DNA of 27,627 nt from SZUA-430 sp036840015 (GCA_036840015.1 DAISVV010000013.1:1-27627), one strand, 5' to 3'; positions 14,703-22,810 are shown, counted from the first letter of the stretch. Numbers and translations: made by a program. Notes: generated by a model from the letters alone, not told the origin.

Positions 14703-15146
14703 TTGTCGCTCTCGGTCGAGATCATCGCCGGCGGCCGGGCGAAGGGCGCGCCCGAAACAGCGCTTGCGCTCGGCTATCTCGAGCGCGCGCGGGAGGCTGG
14801 TCGCAGCCTTGGCTTCTCGACCTTCGGCCTGCGCGAGGCAGACGAGCGCAAGGAGAGCGCTTTTGCCTTCGAGGGCCTCGGGGTCGCGCTTGATGAGCAT
14901 GGCAAGTCGCTTGGCAGCGTGGCCTTCGCGCAGACGCTGGCGGCGTGGCGGGATGCGGGCGAGCCGCGCGTGACCTTCGTCATCGGCGGCAGCGACGGGC
15001 TTCCCGATAGCGTCCGCACGCGCGCCCGGACCACGATTGCGCTTGGGGTGCAGACCTGGCCGCACCTGCTTGTGCGCACCATGCTGGCTGAACAGCTCTA
15101 TCGCGCGGTCACGATCCTGGCCGGACACCCCTATCACCGGGCCTGA
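14703..15146 (+). CDS. rlmH: 23S rRNA (pseudouridine(1915)-N(3))-methyltransferase RlmH
   Basis: This 147-residue SPOUT methyltransferase begins SLSVEIIAGGRAKGAPE and has TFVIGGSDGLPDSVR for SAM binding in the knot. It ends LGVQTWPHLLVRTMLAEQLYRA followed by ILAGHPYHRA, the invariant RlmH C-terminus. RlmH methylates pseudouridine 1915 in helix 69 of 23S rRNA in assembled 70S ribosomes. The start was placed at TTG 14703, aligned with the family N-terminus and preceded by GAGG overlapping the rsfS stop. A farther upstream frame (14652) would add residues lying inside rsfS. It is probably translationally coupled to rsfS, with 4 bases between genes. Slightly shorter than the usual 155 residues. 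Confidence 0.94.
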   Translation: MSLSVEIIAGGRAKGAPETALALGYLERAREAGRSLGFSTFGLREADERKESAFAFEGLGVALDEHGKSLGSVAFAQTLAAWRDAGEPRVTFVIGGSDGLPDSVRTRARTTIALGVQTWPHLLVRTMLAEQLYRAVTILAGHPYHRA

Positions 15147-15192
15147 GGCAAATCGTACCCGGGTGCCGGCACCGCGGCCGGGCGAGATCCGT

Positions 15193-15235
15193 TTGACAGG
15201 CCCCTCGTAACGCGCGAATTTCAGACGATATCGTC
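15193..15235 (+). promoter_or_regulatory. Candidate promoter and palindromic operator upstream of the thiolase gene
   Basis: A perfect -35 hexamer TTGACA (15193-15198) occurs in the 119-base gap after rlmH, but no good -10 is found 16-18 bases on (GAATTT at best). A 12-bp perfect palindrome GACGATATCGTC lies at 15224-15235, about 30 bases before the ATG, where a dimeric regulator could bind. The call is positional and tentative. Confidence 0.35.
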
Positions 15236-15265
15236 ATCTTTCCACCCACAGACTGGAGTTTCCTC

Positions 15266-16507
15266 ATGGCCGAGGCCTATATCATCGACGCCTGTCGCAC
15301 GCCGCGCGGCATCGGCAAGGTTGGCAAGGGTGCCCTTGCCGACATCCATCCGCAGCAGCTTGCAGCGACCGTGCTCAAGGCGATCGCGGAACGCAACAAC
15401 CTGAAGACCGAAGAGGTCGACGACATCGTGTGGGGCACCTCCTCGCAGCGCGGCAAGCAGGGGATGGACATGGGGCGCATGGCGGCGCTGGACGCCGGCT
15501 ATTCCACCAAGGCCTCAGGAATGACGCTCGACCGGTTCTGCGGCTCGGGCATCACGGCGGTCAACATCGCGGCGTCTGCCATCCTCTCGGGCATGGAAGA
15601 CCTCGTGATCGCCGGCGGCACCGAGATGATGTCCTACACATCGTCGGCGGCGGACCCGAAGGCCGGCCCGATGCTGATGGATGCTGGCAACCTGCGCCTC
15701 AGGGCCCGCCATCCGCAATCGCACCAGGGTGTCTGTGCCGACGCGATCGCGACGCTGGAAGGCATTTCGCGCCAGGCCCTGGACGAGCTTGCGCTTGTCA
15801 GCCAGCAGCGTGCAGACGCTGCAATCAAGGGCAACCACTTCAAGAAGAGCCTGGTGCCCGTCTACAAGGAAGACGGCACGCTGGCGCTGGACCGCGAGGA
15901 ATTCCCGCGTCCGCAGACGACACTGGAAGGCCTGCTGGCGCTGAAGCCTTCGTTCGAGGCGATGGCCGAGTTCCCGTTCGATGACAAGGGCACGACCCTG
16001 GGCGGGCTGATCCGTCAGGTCTATCCGGACCTGAAGATCAAGCACATGCACCATGCCGGCAATTCATCAGGGGTTGTCGATGGCGCGGCCGCGCTGCTGC
16101 TCGCGTCGCCTTCCTATGCCAAGAAGAACGGGCTCAAGCCGCGGGCGCGCATCGTGGCGTGGGCCAACATGGGCGACAGCCCGACCCTGATGCTCAATGC
16201 GCCGGTTCCGGCTGCGCGCAAGGTGCTGGACAAGGCGGGCTTTAAGATCGAGGACATCGACCTGTGGGAAATCAACGAGGCCTTTGCCGTCGTGGCCGAG
16301 AAGTTCATCCGCGACCTCAAACTTGACCGCAACAAGGTCAACGTGAATGGCGGCGCGATGGCGCTGGGCCATCCGATCGGCGCCACGGGATCGATCCTGA
16401 TCGGCACGATGGTCGATGAGCTCGAGCGGCGCGACCTGAAGCGCGGGCTGGTGACCATGTGCGCCGCCGGCGGCATGGCGCCCGCGATCATCGTCGAGCG
16501 CGTCTGA
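15266..16507 (+). CDS. Thiolase, acetyl-CoA C-acetyltransferase family
   Basis: This 413-residue thiolase has the nucleophilic Cys92 in LDRFCGSGITAVN, NEAFAVVAEKF near residue 330, His369 in GGAMALGHPIGATG, and the proton-shuttling Cys399 in CAAGGMAPAIIVE. All catalytic residues are intact. It either condenses two acetyl-CoA or cleaves 3-ketoacyl-CoA. The insert region (RLRARHPQSHQGVCADAIAT, then KKSLVPVYKEDG) resembles the fatty-acid-oxidation/acetyl-CoA acetyltransferase group rather than short PhaA, but this is not decisive. A GGAG site lies 7 bases before the ATG. No beta-oxidation or PHB partner genes are adjacent, so the gene looks inserted between rlmH and the gpmA-envC-ctpA run. A self-complementary AGGCC-TGAA-GGCCT hairpin without a T-run follows (around 16531-16545). 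Confidence 0.92.
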   Translation: MAEAYIIDACRTPRGIGKVGKGALADIHPQQLAATVLKAIAERNNLKTEEVDDIVWGTSSQRGKQGMDMGRMAALDAGYSTKASGMTLDRFCGSGITAVNIAASAILSGMEDLVIAGGTEMMSYTSSAADPKAGPMLMDAGNLRLRARHPQSHQGVCADAIATLEGISRQALDELALVSQQRADAAIKGNHFKKSLVPVYKEDGTLALDREEFPRPQTTLEGLLALKPSFEAMAEFPFDDKGTTLGGLIRQVYPDLKIKHMHHAGNSSGVVDGAAALLLASPSYAKKNGLKPRARIVAWANMGDSPTLMLNAPVPAARKVLDKAGFKIEDIDLWEINEAFAVVAEKFIRDLKLDRNKVNVNGGAMALGHPIGATGSILIGTMVDELERRDLKRGLVTMCAAGGMAPAIIVERV

Positions 16508-16617
16508 GACTGCGTCGCGGCGGGGGGGGCGAGGCCTGAAGGCCTTGGCTGCGCCGCCCGCCGTCTCCTGCATTCCCCCGCATCTCCCCTCCTGCCCTGC
16601 CTTTCCAGGTTCCTTCC

Positions 16618-17379
16618 ATGAGCAAGCGTCCACAGTTCGACTTCGCGATCATCCGCCACGGGCAGAGCGAGGCAAACCGGCAGAACATCTTCACGGGCTG
16701 GCGCGACAGCCCGCTGTCGGAACAGGGCATCAGCGAGGCCCGCGCCTCGGGGCGCGTGCTCAAGCAGGAAGGGTTCCACTTCGACATCGCCTTCACGTCG
16801 CTGCAGAGCCGGGCGATCAAGACGCTGTGGCTGGTGCTCGAGGAGATGGACCTGATGTGGATCCCCGTGCGCAAGCACTGGGAACTCAACGAGCGGCACT
16901 ACGGTGCGCTTCAGGGCAAGAACAAGTTAGAGGCTGTCGAGAAGTTCGGCGCCGAGCAGGTCAACAAGTGGCGACGGGGATACGCGGTGCAGCCGCCCTT
17001 CGTCGGGCTCACCGATCCTGACTATCCCAAGTTCGACGCGCGCTATGCCGGGGTGCCCGAGGGGATGCTGCCGCGCGGGGAGAGTCTCAAGGATGTATCG
17101 GATCGCGTGCTCCCCTTCTGGTTGAGCGAGATCCTGCCGCTTGTGCGTTCCGGCAAGCGGGTGCTTGTTGCCGCGCACGGGAATTCGCTGCGCGCCCTGC
17201 TCAAGCATCTCGAGCGGATGAGCGAGGCGGAGATCGAGGCCGTGAACATCCCCACGGGCCTGCCCAAGATCTACACGCTGGATGCTGACGGGCTTGCGAA
17301 GCCCACGTCCTATGTGGGGGATCCCGCGGACGTGCAGGCACGCATCCAATCGGTTGCAAACCAGACGAAAAAGGGCTGA
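16618..17379 (+). CDS. gpmA: 2,3-bisphosphoglycerate-dependent phosphoglycerate mutase
   Basis: This 253-residue histidine phosphatase superfamily enzyme has the phospho-accepting His14 in IIRHGQSEAN, FTGWRDSPLSEQG (residues 25-37), E89-containing WELNERHYGALQGKNK, and the second catalytic His187 in VAAHGNSLRAL. The dPGM-specific NIPTG motif is followed by a C-terminal tail. It interconverts 3- and 2-phosphoglycerate in glycolysis and gluconeogenesis. All catalytic residues are present, and the long insertion (residues 95-150) separates it from the smaller phosphatase relatives. It lies immediately upstream of the envC-like gene. The ribosome site is modest (AGG 8 bases upstream). Confidence 0.93.
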   Translation: MSKRPQFDFAIIRHGQSEANRQNIFTGWRDSPLSEQGISEARASGRVLKQEGFHFDIAFTSLQSRAIKTLWLVLEEMDLMWIPVRKHWELNERHYGALQGKNKLEAVEKFGAEQVNKWRRGYAVQPPFVGLTDPDYPKFDARYAGVPEGMLPRGESLKDVSDRVLPFWLSEILPLVRSGKRVLVAAHGNSLRALLKHLERMSEAEIEAVNIPTGLPKIYTLDADGLAKPTSYVGDPADVQARIQSVANQTKKG

Positions 17380-17441
17380 CTTCTTACCCGTCGATCAACC
17401 TGACCGATTCGGGGCTCCCTGTCCGTGCGTCGCCGCGTGAG

Positions 17442-18740
17442 TTGCCAGAGCGTTGCCGAGCCTGCCGGCGGGGCGCTGCGACGAGGGGCCGCGCTTGCGG
17501 CGCGCGGGCCGCACCGGGCCTCGCGCTTGCGCGGGTGACCGCGGCGCCACCGGTGGCGCAGACGCTGACCGACCCGCGCGAGAAGCTCGGCGAAATCGAA
17601 ACACAGATGCGCGACGGCCGCACCCAGATCGACCGCTTCAAGCGCTCGGCCGCGCAGTTGCAGCGCGAGCAGGAGAGCCTTCGCGAGCGCATCATCATTG
17701 CGGCGGGAAACGCGCAGGCGCGGGAGCGTGAACTCAGCGCGGTCGAGCAGAAGCTGGCGGGGCTCGAGACGCAGGAGGCGGCCGCCGTCGGCCGGCTGCA
17801 ATCGGAGCGGCAGAAACTCGGGGAGCTGCTTGCGGTCCTGCAGCGCATGGGGCGGGAGCCGCCGCCCGCACTGATCATCCGGCCCGACAATGCGACGGCG
17901 GCGGCGCGCTCAGCGATGCTGCTGTCGGCGGTCGTGCCCGGAGCGCAGGCCAAGGCAATGGATCTGGGACGGCGGCTGGAGGCGCTGCGCGCCCTGCGCA
18001 AGCAGGCCGCGGATGAGCGGCTCAAGGTGGCGGCGGCCGTGGGTGCCCTCGACAAGGACCGCAACGCGCTGACGCAGCTGCTGTCGCAGCGGCGTGACAT
18101 GATGCGCCGGACCCTCGAGAACCTGGATGCGACACGCGACCGGGTGCAATTGCTGGGCGAGCAGGCGCAGGACCTGAAGGCGCTGCTCGAAAGCCTTCGC
18201 CTCGAGGACAGCCGCCCGCGCATCAGGGGCCAGGGCCCGGCGGTGATCGCCCGGATCGCCTCGGCCGGGGCGGCGCGGGCTGTTCCGCTCGATCGGCTCA
18301 GGGGTCGCCTGCGCTGGCCGGCGAACGGGCAGCTTGTGTCCCGTTTTGGCGGACCGGACGGCAGCGGCGGGCATTTGCGCGGCATTTACCTCGAGACCCT
18401 TGCCGGGTCCACGGTCACATCTCCGTGCGACGGGAAAATAATGTTCGCCGGCGCGTTCCGCGGGTATGGGCAGATGTTGATCATTTCAGCCGAGGGTGGC
18501 TATCATATCGTTCTTGCTGGGCTTACCGATATCAACGGGGTGGTAGGACAAGTGGTGTTGGCGGGCGAACCTCTCGGGCGCATGGGAACGGCGGGGGGAG
18601 CGCGGGGTAAAAAAGGCTCTGTCCTGCGCGGCGTTGCGGGAGAGGCCAGCCAACGGCTCTACATCGAGTTTCGCCGCAATGATGCCCCGGTTGATCCGGT
18701 ACCTTGGTTCGCTTCGCTGAAAGAAAGGGTAAGCGGTTAA
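17442..18740 (+). CDS. envC: EnvC-like murein hydrolase activator (coiled coil plus degenerate LytM domain); N-terminus uncertain
   Basis: After about 40 residues of unclear, Arg/Cys-rich sequence comes a long charged coiled coil (about residues 45-255: REKLGEIETQMRDGRTQIDR and onward). The C-terminal LytM/M23-like domain reads RLRWPANGQLVSRFGG, then GSTVTSPCDGKIMFAGAFRGYG, ending RLYIEFRRN. The zinc ligands of active LytM peptidases are missing: GIYLET replaces GIDI, and LYIE replaces LHxE. This is typical of EnvC, which activates amidases during division. Family members are exported, yet no signal peptide is visible from TTG 17442 or in-frame GTG 17535. A second frame starting at GTG 17425 (MRRRVS) could supply one if one base were added or lost near 17505. 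The gene ends 3 bases before ctpA. Confidence 0.8.
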   Translation: MPERCRACRRGAATRGRACGARAAPGLALARVTAAPPVAQTLTDPREKLGEIETQMRDGRTQIDRFKRSAAQLQREQESLRERIIIAAGNAQARERELSAVEQKLAGLETQEAAAVGRLQSERQKLGELLAVLQRMGREPPPALIIRPDNATAAARSAMLLSAVVPGAQAKAMDLGRRLEALRALRKQAADERLKVAAAVGALDKDRNALTQLLSQRRDMMRRTLENLDATRDRVQLLGEQAQDLKALLESLRLEDSRPRIRGQGPAVIARIASAGAARAVPLDRLRGRLRWPANGQLVSRFGGPDGSGGHLRGIYLETLAGSTVTSPCDGKIMFAGAFRGYGQMLIISAEGGYHIVLAGLTDINGVVGQVVLAGEPLGRMGTAGGARGKKGSVLRGVAGEASQRLYIEFRRNDAPVDPVPWFASLKERVSG

Positions 18741-18743
18741 TCC

Positions 18744-20069
18744 ATGAAGAAATTTGCTCTGGCTGTCGTGTCCGCCATCGGCGGTGCAGCCGCGACCATC
18801 GTGCTGACGCAGGCGGTCGCAGGTCCGGACACCTATCGCCAGCTGAACCTTTTCGGCGACGCCTACGAGCGCGTGAAGAACGACTATGTGCGCGAGACCA
18901 AGGATGCAGAACTGATCGAGGATGCGATCAACGGCATGCTTTCGGGTCTTGATCCGCACTCGAACTATCTCAATCCGAAGAGCTTCTCGGACATGCAGGT
19001 GGTCACGCGGGGCGAGTATGGCGGGCTGGGACTTGAGGTGACGATGGAGGATGGCCTGGTGAAGGTCATCGCGCCGATGGACGGCACGCCGGCGGCACGC
19101 GCCGGCATCCGCAGCGGCGACCTGATCGCCAGCATCGACGGCATCACGATCCAGGGCATGACGCTTTCGGAAGCCGTCGACAAGATGCGCGGTCCGGTGA
19201 ATTCCCAGATCAAGATCCAGGTCCTGCGCAAGGGCGAGAAGAAGCCGCTCGACTTCGTGATCACGCGCGCCATCATCCTGGTGGAAAGCGTGCGCTTCAA
19301 GGCCGAGGGCGACGTGGCCGTCATCCGCATCAACACCTTCACCGAGCAGACGGAAGAAGGGCTTGAAAAGGCGCTGCAGCAGACCAAGGCCAAGATCGGG
19401 CCCCGCCTGAAGGGCGTGGTGCTTGACCTGCGCAACAACCCCGGCGGCCTGCTCGACCAGGCGATTGCCGTGTCCGATGCATTCCTCGACTCGGGCGAGG
19501 TCGTTTCGACCCGCGGACGGCGGGCCAGCGATACCCAGCGCTATGGCGCCCGCACCGGGCAGATCTTCCCCGGGGTACCGGTTGTCGTGCTGATCAACGA
19601 GGGTTCTGCTTCGGCGTCGGAAATCGTGGCCGGTGCCCTTCAGGATCATCGCCGTGCCCGCGTCATCGGCACGCGCTCGTTCGGAAAGGGTTCGGTGCAG
19701 ACCGTCATCCCGCTGTCGGGGGGCATGGACGGGGCGCTCAGGCTGACCACGGCCAAGTACTACACGCCGTCGGGCCGCTCGATCCAGGCAACGGGCATCG
19801 ATCCGGACATCCTGGTCGAGCAGACGGCCGAGTCCGACAGCGAGGCTGAGGCAAACCAGCGGATGTCGGAGGCCAGCCTGCCCAAGCACCTTGACGGGCA
19901 GGAAGGCGGCCGCAAGCCGCATGTCGGCCCGCGGTCCCGGCCGAAGCCCGGCGAGAAGTTCGACGACTTCCAGATGACCTATGCCCTGCGCCTGCTGCGG
20001 GGACAGGAGGTTGTCTCGGCTGCGGACAAGCCCGCACCTGCCAAGACGCCGGTGCCGAGGGCAAATTAA
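18744..20069 (+). CDS. ctpA: Carboxy-terminal processing peptidase, S41 family
   Basis: This 441-residue protease has an N-terminal signal peptide or anchor (residues 2-26), then LDPHSNYLNPK. A PDZ domain follows (about 88-175, with GGLGLEVTMEDG and ARAGIRSGDLIASIDG). The S41 catalytic core has Ser288 in NEGSASASEI and Lys315 in SFGKGSVQT, with LDLRNNPGGLL (227-237). Ctp proteases trim C-termini of periplasmic proteins and degrade peptidoglycan hydrolases, matching its coupling to the upstream EnvC-like activator (3-base gap). The last 90 residues are charged and Pro-rich. A strong terminator follows the stop by 27 bases. Confidence 0.95.
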   Translation: MKKFALAVVSAIGGAAATIVLTQAVAGPDTYRQLNLFGDAYERVKNDYVRETKDAELIEDAINGMLSGLDPHSNYLNPKSFSDMQVVTRGEYGGLGLEVTMEDGLVKVIAPMDGTPAARAGIRSGDLIASIDGITIQGMTLSEAVDKMRGPVNSQIKIQVLRKGEKKPLDFVITRAIILVESVRFKAEGDVAVIRINTFTEQTEEGLEKALQQTKAKIGPRLKGVVLDLRNNPGGLLDQAIAVSDAFLDSGEVVSTRGRRASDTQRYGARTGQIFPGVPVVVLINEGSASASEIVAGALQDHRRARVIGTRSFGKGSVQTVIPLSGGMDGALRLTTAKYYTPSGRSIQATGIDPDILVEQTAESDSEAEANQRMSEASLPKHLDGQEGGRKPHVGPRSRPKPGEKFDDFQMTYALRLLRGQEVVSAADKPAPAKTPVPRAN

Positions 20070-20095
20070 ACACTTAATGACCTGTGACTTGATAT

Positions 20096-20134
20096 AAGGC
20101 CCTGAAGGGGAATCAACCCCTTCAGGGCTTTTTT
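20096..20134 (+). terminator. Intrinsic terminator after ctpA
   Basis: A perfect 12-bp stem GCCCTGAAGGGG / CCCCTTCAGGGC with an AATCAA loop is extended outward by A-U and G-U pairs and followed by TTTTTT. It lies 27 bases after the ctpA stop and only 19 bases before the next ATG (20153). It should end most transcripts from the gpmA-envC-ctpA unit. Confidence 0.95.
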
Positions 20135-20152
20135 CTGTCCATCGGGCGCGCC

Positions 20153-21427
20153 ATGAAACTGCCGCGGCTGCCGTTGCCGGTCTTCGTCACGCAGGGTTTG
20201 TCCCGCGCGATCGGATACCTGCGTGCGCTTCCGCGGCGCGTGGTGATCACGATCGGCGTGACCTTGGGCGTGGTGATGCTGTTCCTCGGGGTCAGCCTGC
20301 TTCCTGCCGCGACGCCTGAGGCGGCGACCGGTTCGACCGTGATCCGGCTTAAGCTTGACGGGGCGCCGAAGAAGCCGCCGGCAGGGCTGCTGGATCCCGG
20401 CAGCGGCAGTTCAGCCTCCTTGACCGTGGCCGGATCCCTCATTGCGGCCAATGGCGCGGCGATCAGCGACCCGGACCTGATCGAGATGACGAGCGAAGGT
20501 CCGCTGCCGCGGATTTCCAGCGACGGGCGAACACCCATGGCCACCTATTCGCGCAAGACAGACACCAAGGAGATCCGTCCGCGCATCGCGATCCTGGTCA
20601 CGGGCCTCGGGCTGAACCAGGCGGCCTCGATGGCTGCGATCGACACGCTGCCGCCGGGGGCGACCCTGGGATTTTCTCCTTACGGACGGGAACTCCAGGG
20701 ACTTGTCTCGGCCGCACGCGGAAATGGCAACGAGGTGGTGATGGAGTTGCCGCTCGAGCCGTATGACTTTCCCAACAATGACCCCGGGCAGAACACGCTG
20801 ATCGCCGATGCCTCGACCAAGGCCAACGGCAACCGACTGCGCTGGGTGATGTCGCGCTTCACGGGTTATGCGGGCCTGGCCAGCGTCGAGGGCGGGAAGT
20901 TCCTTTCCGACCCCAAGAATACACGGCTGCTCTTGGATGCGATCGGCAAGCGCGGCGTCTATTTCGTCGACAGCGCCATCTCCGACCAGTCCGTGGCGCG
21001 GGACGAGGCCCAGCGGACGGGCGCCAGTTTCGCGCGGGCAAACCTGCGGATCGATGCCAATCCTTCACGGGAGACGATCGCAGAGTCGCTGTCCGCCCTG
21101 GAAAAACTGGCCCTGCAACGAGGCAGCGCCATCGGCGTTGCCGGAAGCTATCCCGGCACGATCGGACAGATCGCGGCGTGGGCGAACGAACTTGAAAAGA
21201 AGGGCTTCGCGCTGGTGCCCGTTTCGGCGCTGCTGACGCCGGGGGTCGACAGGCCGGCGCCTGCGCCCGCGAAGGCCGAAGCGCCTGCTGCGCCGGAATC
21301 CAAGCCCCCTGCCCTGCGGCGGTCGGATGACAGCGAGTTGCGCCGGCCCGGCCCTGCGCGCCGGCCGCGCCCGGACGGGTCGTCGCCTGCCCCTGATGGC
21401 GACGCGAAAACGGGGCCGCATCCGTGA
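20153..21427 (+). CDS. Divergent polysaccharide deacetylase family protein (YibQ-like)
   Basis: This 424-residue protein has one transmembrane anchor (about residues 30-52, VITIGVTLGVVMLFLGVSLL), a Ser/Gly/Ala-rich linker, and a DUF610/YibQ domain from about residue 145. The domain reads RPRIAILVTGLGLNQAAS, then LPPGATLGFSPYG, then EVVMELPLEPYDFPNNDPG, and ends ALQRGSAIGVAGSYPGTI. The Pro/Ala-rich C-terminus (about 365-424) looks unstructured. These proteins share the NodB barrel but lack parts of the deacetylase metal site, and their role in the periplasm is not settled. The family commonly sits after ctpA in alphaproteobacteria. The start is only 19 bases past a strong terminator, so its promoter is unclear. 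It overlaps rppH by one base (TGATG). Confidence 0.88.
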   Translation: MKLPRLPLPVFVTQGLSRAIGYLRALPRRVVITIGVTLGVVMLFLGVSLLPAATPEAATGSTVIRLKLDGAPKKPPAGLLDPGSGSSASLTVAGSLIAANGAAISDPDLIEMTSEGPLPRISSDGRTPMATYSRKTDTKEIRPRIAILVTGLGLNQAASMAAIDTLPPGATLGFSPYGRELQGLVSAARGNGNEVVMELPLEPYDFPNNDPGQNTLIADASTKANGNRLRWVMSRFTGYAGLASVEGGKFLSDPKNTRLLLDAIGKRGVYFVDSAISDQSVARDEAQRTGASFARANLRIDANPSRETIAESLSALEKLALQRGSAIGVAGSYPGTIGQIAAWANELEKKGFALVPVSALLTPGVDRPAPAPAKAEAPAAPESKPPALRRSDDSELRRPGPARRPRPDGSSPAPDGDAKTGPHP

Positions 21428-21915
21428 TGCGCCCGGACCCATCGAAGCTGCCCTACCGCCGCTGTGTCGGCATGATGGTGCTGAACCGAGACGGGCAGGT
21501 GTTCGTCGGCCGGCGGATCCATTTCGAGGCCAACGAATCCTGGCAGATGCCGCAAGGCGGCATCGATGATGGCGAAGACCTTCGCGAGGCGGCCCTTCGG
21601 GAACTGGCCGAGGAGACCGGCATCACGAAGGTCGAAGTGCTGGCTGAGGCACCGGGCTGGTTCACCTATGACCTGCCTGCCGAGGCGCTGGGAATTGCCC
21701 TGAAAGGCAAGTTTCGGGGCCAGACGCAGAAATGGTTTGCCCTGCGCTTCCTCGGCACGGAGAGGGACATCAACCTTGCGCAACACCAGCCGCAGGAATT
21801 CGACGCGTTTCGCTGGGTACCGGTTGACGAGCTCGTGGAACTGATTGTTCCCTTCAAGCGTGATGTCTACCGGCAGGTGGTCGAGGCGTTCCATCACCTC
21901 GCCCGCCCGTCCTGA
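21427..21915 (+). CDS. rppH: RNA pyrophosphohydrolase (Nudix)
   Basis: This 162-residue Nudix hydrolase starts PYRRCVGMMVLNRDGQVFVGRR, followed by SWQMPQGGIDDGED. The complete Nudix box spans residues 44-66 (G-x5-E-x7-REL-x-EE-x-GI). TQKWFALRF and QPQEFDAFRWV complete the RppH/IalA family pattern. RppH removes pyrophosphate from 5'-triphosphorylated mRNA and so starts RNase E-dependent decay. The ATG overlaps the preceding TGA by one base, with a GTG (21424) as a possible alternative, so it is translationally coupled to the deacetylase-like gene. All catalytic Glu residues are present. Confidence 0.93.
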   Translation: MRPDPSKLPYRRCVGMMVLNRDGQVFVGRRIHFEANESWQMPQGGIDDGEDLREAALRELAEETGITKVEVLAEAPGWFTYDLPAEALGIALKGKFRGQTQKWFALRFLGTERDINLAQHQPQEFDAFRWVPVDELVELIVPFKRDVYRQVVEAFHHLARPS

Positions 21916-21943
21916 TCGCTGTTCGTCCACGAGGCCCGCTCCC

Positions 21944-22723
21944 TTGTCGTCCCAGACCAACATCGTGATGATCCACGGCGCCTTCTGCGGTGCATGGGCC
22001 TTCGAGGGCTATGCGCAGCTGTTTGCGGCGAATGGCGCGCGGGTCATCGTGCCGACGCTGCGCCACCATGATGGCGTGCAGGGCGCGCGCGCGCCACGCG
22101 AGCTCGGGACGACGAGCATGCTCGACTATGCCGACGACGTGGAGACGCTCGTTCGGGAACTCGATGCGCCACCCATCCTGATCGGTCACTCAATGGGAGG
22201 GCTGGTGGCGCAGATGGTCGCGCAGCGCGTTGCCTTGCGGGGACTTGTGCTGCTGGCACCATCGGCGCCCTGGGGCACGCTGCCGACCACGCCGTGGGAA
22301 ATCATGTCGGCGCAAGGGCTCTACCTTGCCGGGCAGTTCTGGAACAAGCCGCTGCGGCCAGAGGCATGGGTGGCCGAGAGCCACGCGCTGGACATGCTGC
22401 CGGCTCGCACGCGCGAGGCCGTGTTCTCGCGCTTCGTGCCGGAGTCGGGGCTTGCGACCTTCGAGATCATGCATTGGCCCATGGACCTGAGGCGGGCAAC
22501 CTATGTCGAGGCCCGGCGCGTGACGTGTCCTGTGCTGTGCGTTGCGGGCGCGTTTGACCGGGTGAACCCGCCGCGCACGGTTGCCTCGATTGCGCGTCGC
22601 TATCGCGACCGGGGAGACTTTCTCGAAATCGAAAACAGCAGCCACTGGCTGATCGGCGAGCCTGGCTGGGAACGAACCGCCCTGCGGGTACAGGCGTGGA
22701 TCCACTCTACGGAACCGGCCTGA
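21944..22723 (+). CDS. Alpha/beta-fold hydrolase
   Basis: This protein of about 259 residues begins TNIVMIHGAFCGAWAF, the oxyanion-hole HGxxxxxW pattern. The nucleophile Ser83 is in ILIGHSMGGLVAQ. The likely catalytic Asp is in CVAGAFDRVNPPR, and the His is in ENSSHWLIGEPGWE near the C-terminus. The triad is therefore complete. It is probably an esterase or C-C/C-heteroatom hydrolase, and the substrate is unknown. The start is taken at TTG 21944 (28 bases after the rppH stop, GAGG upstream). An upstream in-frame start at 21845 would lie inside rppH and add an Arg/Ser-rich segment. It converges on the chemoreceptor gene, with a terminator between. Confidence 0.85.
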   Translation: MSSQTNIVMIHGAFCGAWAFEGYAQLFAANGARVIVPTLRHHDGVQGARAPRELGTTSMLDYADDVETLVRELDAPPILIGHSMGGLVAQMVAQRVALRGLVLLAPSAPWGTLPTTPWEIMSAQGLYLAGQFWNKPLRPEAWVAESHALDMLPARTREAVFSRFVPESGLATFEIMHWPMDLRRATYVEARRVTCPVLCVAGAFDRVNPPRTVASIARRYRDRGDFLEIENSSHWLIGEPGWERTALRVQAWIHSTEPA

Positions 22724-22768
22724 TCCCAGCACGGTGGCTGTCCTGCAAGGCTGGCCGCGGGCAGGGCC

Positions 22769-22810
22769 AAAAAAGGAGCGGCAGACTGGTGGTCGCCAGC
22801 CTGCCGCTCT
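22769..22810 (-). terminator. Intrinsic terminator of the chemoreceptor gene
   Basis: On the minus strand GAGCGGCAG-G-CTGG, a six-base loop, then CCAG-T-CTGCCGCTC form a 13-bp stem with one mismatch, followed by CC and six T. It lies 20 bases beyond the chemoreceptor stop. On the plus strand only TTTC follows, so termination of the hydrolase transcript would be weaker. Confidence 0.88.

Noticed and set aside
18486..19922. 478-codon open frame on the minus strand across ctpA
   Set aside because: Antisense to a complete S41 protease. No ribosome site or family motif.
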